5,962 nt of DNA, taken from assembly GCA_030156305.1 (NCBI GenBank), contig JASGMZ010000186.1, forward strand, positions 1 to 5,962. Direction: 5' to 3'. The position numbers and the translations under genes were made by a program. A model generated the notes under the pieces. The model had not been told where the DNA came from. It worked only from the letters and a program-made list of their open reading frames with translations, and made no database searches. The stretch comes from Bacteroidales bacterium. Lineage in GTDB: Bacteria > Bacteroidota > Bacteroidia > Bacteroidales > UBA12077. Shown here in pieces: positions 4,466-5,962 of this stretch; position 1 is the first letter of the stretch; every line of letters begins with the position of its first letter.

Positions 4466-5962
4466 ATTTTAACGCCCATAAACAACACATCATCCACTTG
4501 CTGTAACCTACCGCGCCACTCGTCAAAAGTTTTAGCAATATATTCTTGCTGCTCTTCTATAGGCTTATCGCATACATCAGCCAGCATATTTTTTACCCGA
4601 TCCATTTTAAACTTCTTACCTCTTGGGCCGCCAAACTGATCGGAATATCCATCAGAAAACATGTATACAATATCGCCTTTATTCAATTGAAATCCAATAT
4701 TTTCAAACTGCTTTTCTGCTTTTGGATCTCCCCCTATTGATGCTTTATTTCCACGAACATACTGTAATTCCTGATTTTTATATAAAATCAATGGGCGCAT
4801 AGCAGATGAAAATCTCATGTAATGTGTATTCACATCAATCTCACAAACAATAATATCCATTCCATCGTTAGCACGCTCGGCTTCAACATTTTGATTTAGA
4901 GTCCCTTGTAGTTCTTTATCTAATCGTTTTAATACTTCGGACGGTGAATCTACATTGCTACGCAAACATATATCTTTAATTAATGTTGTTCCAATCATCG
5001 ACATAAATGCGCCGGGAACTCCATGCCCGGTAGAGTCGGCACAAACAATTAAAAATTTATCATTATTGACCTTATCATACCAGTAAAAATCTCCACTCAC
5101 AATGTCGCGGGGCCTGAAATAGACAAAGGCTCCTGAAAAGTTATCGTTAATGGTTTTTATAGAAGGTAAAATACTGGATTGTATGCGCTGGGCATAATTT
5201 ATACTATCCGTAATATCACGGTTTTTAATTTCAAGTATTTCTTTTTGCTGTACAACTTCTTTGGTTCTTGCATCAAGTTCTTTCTCCAGATATTCTTGTA
5301 ATTGTTTTTGTTTTTGTTCTCGATATTTGATGATAAAATAAACGGCCCCAACAACAATAAGGATTGCTAAAGTAATAAACCACCATGTTTTCCAAAATGG
5401 AGGGCGAATACTAATCTGAACTTCCAAAGGTTTTTCAATGCAGTATCCATCAGCATTACATGCTTTTAACAAAAAGGTATAATTCCCATCCTCAACTCTT
5501 GGATAATAAGCTTCTCTGCTTGTAGTCGACTCACTCCAGTCAAGATCATAACCATCAAGTTTATATTGATATGTAACTCCATCGGGATTACTATAACTTA
5601 ATCCTACATAACTGATTCTTAATTTATGAATCTGATAGGGTAAGTTAATCGGTGTAGAAAAATCTACAGGCTCATCAGAAAATAATATTTCATTAATGGC
5701 TACTTTGGGAGGGAGCGTATTTTCTTTATCTTTTGAACAATCATATCTTACCAATCCATTAGTGGTGCCGGTAAGAATAACTCCATCCTCTTGTTTTAGC
5801 ACGGCATTAAAATTACAATCACCGGTAATTCCTTTTTCCTTATCCAGGATTCCAACTTCATCAGAATGAATATCGATACTACTCATACCTAAACGATGGC
5901 CTACCCACACCTTTCCTTTATCATCGGCAATTAAACTATAACAATAGTTCGATTTTAAACCG
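4462..5962 (-). CDS. Reg_prop/Y_Y_Y sensor with SpoIIE-type PP2C phosphatase domain (5' end outside window)
   Basis: The frame is open to the right edge, so 499 C-terminal residues are visible and the N-terminus lies outside; numbering is from the edge. The first residues, GLKSNYCYSLIADDKGKVWVG, are a two-component-regulator propeller repeat, and a second partial repeat follows to about 75. A Y_Y_Y domain spans about 112-187 and ends in the typical PPFWKTWW. A single membrane helix (about 193-212, genome 5326-5385) follows, then a Gln/Glu/Lys coiled coil (213-250) and the linker DSINYAQRIQSSILP (252-266). The phosphatase domain has metal-binding aspartates in SGDFYW (Asp291), ADSTGHGVPGA (Asp309), FSDGYSDQ (Asp437) and QVDD (490-491). 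The propeller should be periplasmic and the phosphatase cytoplasmic. It probably dephosphorylates a Ser/Thr-phosphorylated protein, such as an anti-sigma antagonist, in response to an external signal. No partner gene is visible. It is convergent with luxR, overlapping by 4 nt. Confidence 0.93.
   Translation of the reverse strand, partial: GLKSNYCYSLIADDKGKVWVGHRLGMSSIDIHSDEVGILDKEKGITGDCNFNAVLKQEDGVILTGTTNGLVRYDCSKDKENTLPPKVAINEILFSDEPVDFSTPINLPYQIHKLRISYVGLSYSNPDGVTYQYKLDGYDLDWSESTTSREAYYPRVEDGNYTFLLKACNADGYCIEKPLEVQISIRPPFWKTWWFITLAILIVVGAVYFIIKYREQKQKQLQEYLEKELDARTKEVVQQKEILEIKNRDITDSINYAQRIQSSILPSIKTINDNFSGAFVYFRPRDIVSGDFYWYDKVNNDKFLIVCADSTGHGVPGAFMSMIGTTLIKDICLRSNVDSPSEVLKRLDKELQGTLNQNVEAERANDGMDIIVCEIDVNTHYMRFSSAMRPLILYKNQELQYVRGNKASIGGDPKAEKQFENIGFQLNKGDIVYMFSDGYSDQFGGPRGKKFKMDRVKNMLADVCDKPIEEQQEYIAKTFDEWRGRLQQVDDVLFMGVKI

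Noticed and set aside
4534..4550. AGCAA/TTGCT stem as a plus-strand terminator for luxR
   Set aside because: The stem is only 5 bp with a 7-nt loop and no continuous T-run follows; too weak to call.
4546..4740. A 64-codon open frame on the plus strand
   Set aside because: It is antisense to the conserved phosphatase domain and has no promoter or recognisable product.
5908..5910. GTG start for the phosphatase gene
   Set aside because: The frame stays open to the window edge and the upstream codons complete a Reg_prop repeat, so this GTG is an internal valine.

Overview
The window is a gene-dense, AT-rich stretch of chromosome from a member of the Bacteroidota, most likely of the Bacteroidales/Marinilabiliales type. 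This placement is by inference. It rests on the lack of clear Shine-Dalgarno sequences before any start, a TAnnTTTG-type promoter element, a lipoprotein with an acidic +2 region and a DGDGDIG motif, and a sensor phosphatase with a Reg_prop/Y_Y_Y ectodomain, an architecture typical of this phylum.

Positions 18-3068, plus strand, form a tight housekeeping cluster: era (KH-domain ribosome assembly GTPase), a small divergent four-helix-bundle protein of the S23/23S rRNA intervening-sequence protein type, der/engA (double GTPase for 50S assembly), and a small lipoprotein. Gaps are only 4-14 nt, so they are probably co-transcribed. Two ribosome assembly GTPases flanking an S23-like protein suggests, but does not prove, a ribosome-related role for the small protein.

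Positions 3069-3120 are the only real intergenic gap. It contains a perfect match to the Bacteroidota -7 element overlapping a short inverted repeat. It probably drives the second plus-strand unit, 3121-4465. That unit holds a hemerythrin-type diiron protein whose RIC/ScdA-like N-terminal domain has lost its Cys-Cys pair, followed 4 nt later by a LuxR/NarL-type regulator whose receiver domain lacks the phosphoacceptor aspartate. The pair looks like a sensor-regulator module that uses a diiron site (O2, NO or redox) instead of phosphorylation. This is the most interesting part of the window. The linker of the LuxR protein also carries an in-frame A_AAA_AAG slippery heptamer like that of E. coli dnaX.

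Positions 4462-5962, minus strand, hold the 3' portion of a large gene that runs off the right edge: end of a beta-propeller (Reg_prop), Y_Y_Y domain, one membrane helix, a coiled coil and a SpoIIE/PP2C-type phosphatase. It converges on the LuxR gene and the two stop codons overlap by 4 nt, so any terminator must lie inside the facing gene. A strong hairpin with a T-tract in the right orientation for the phosphatase gene lies inside luxR at 4358-4400.

No RNA genes, insertion sequences, CRISPR arrays or phage genes were seen, and no gene-free stretch exceeds 52 nt.
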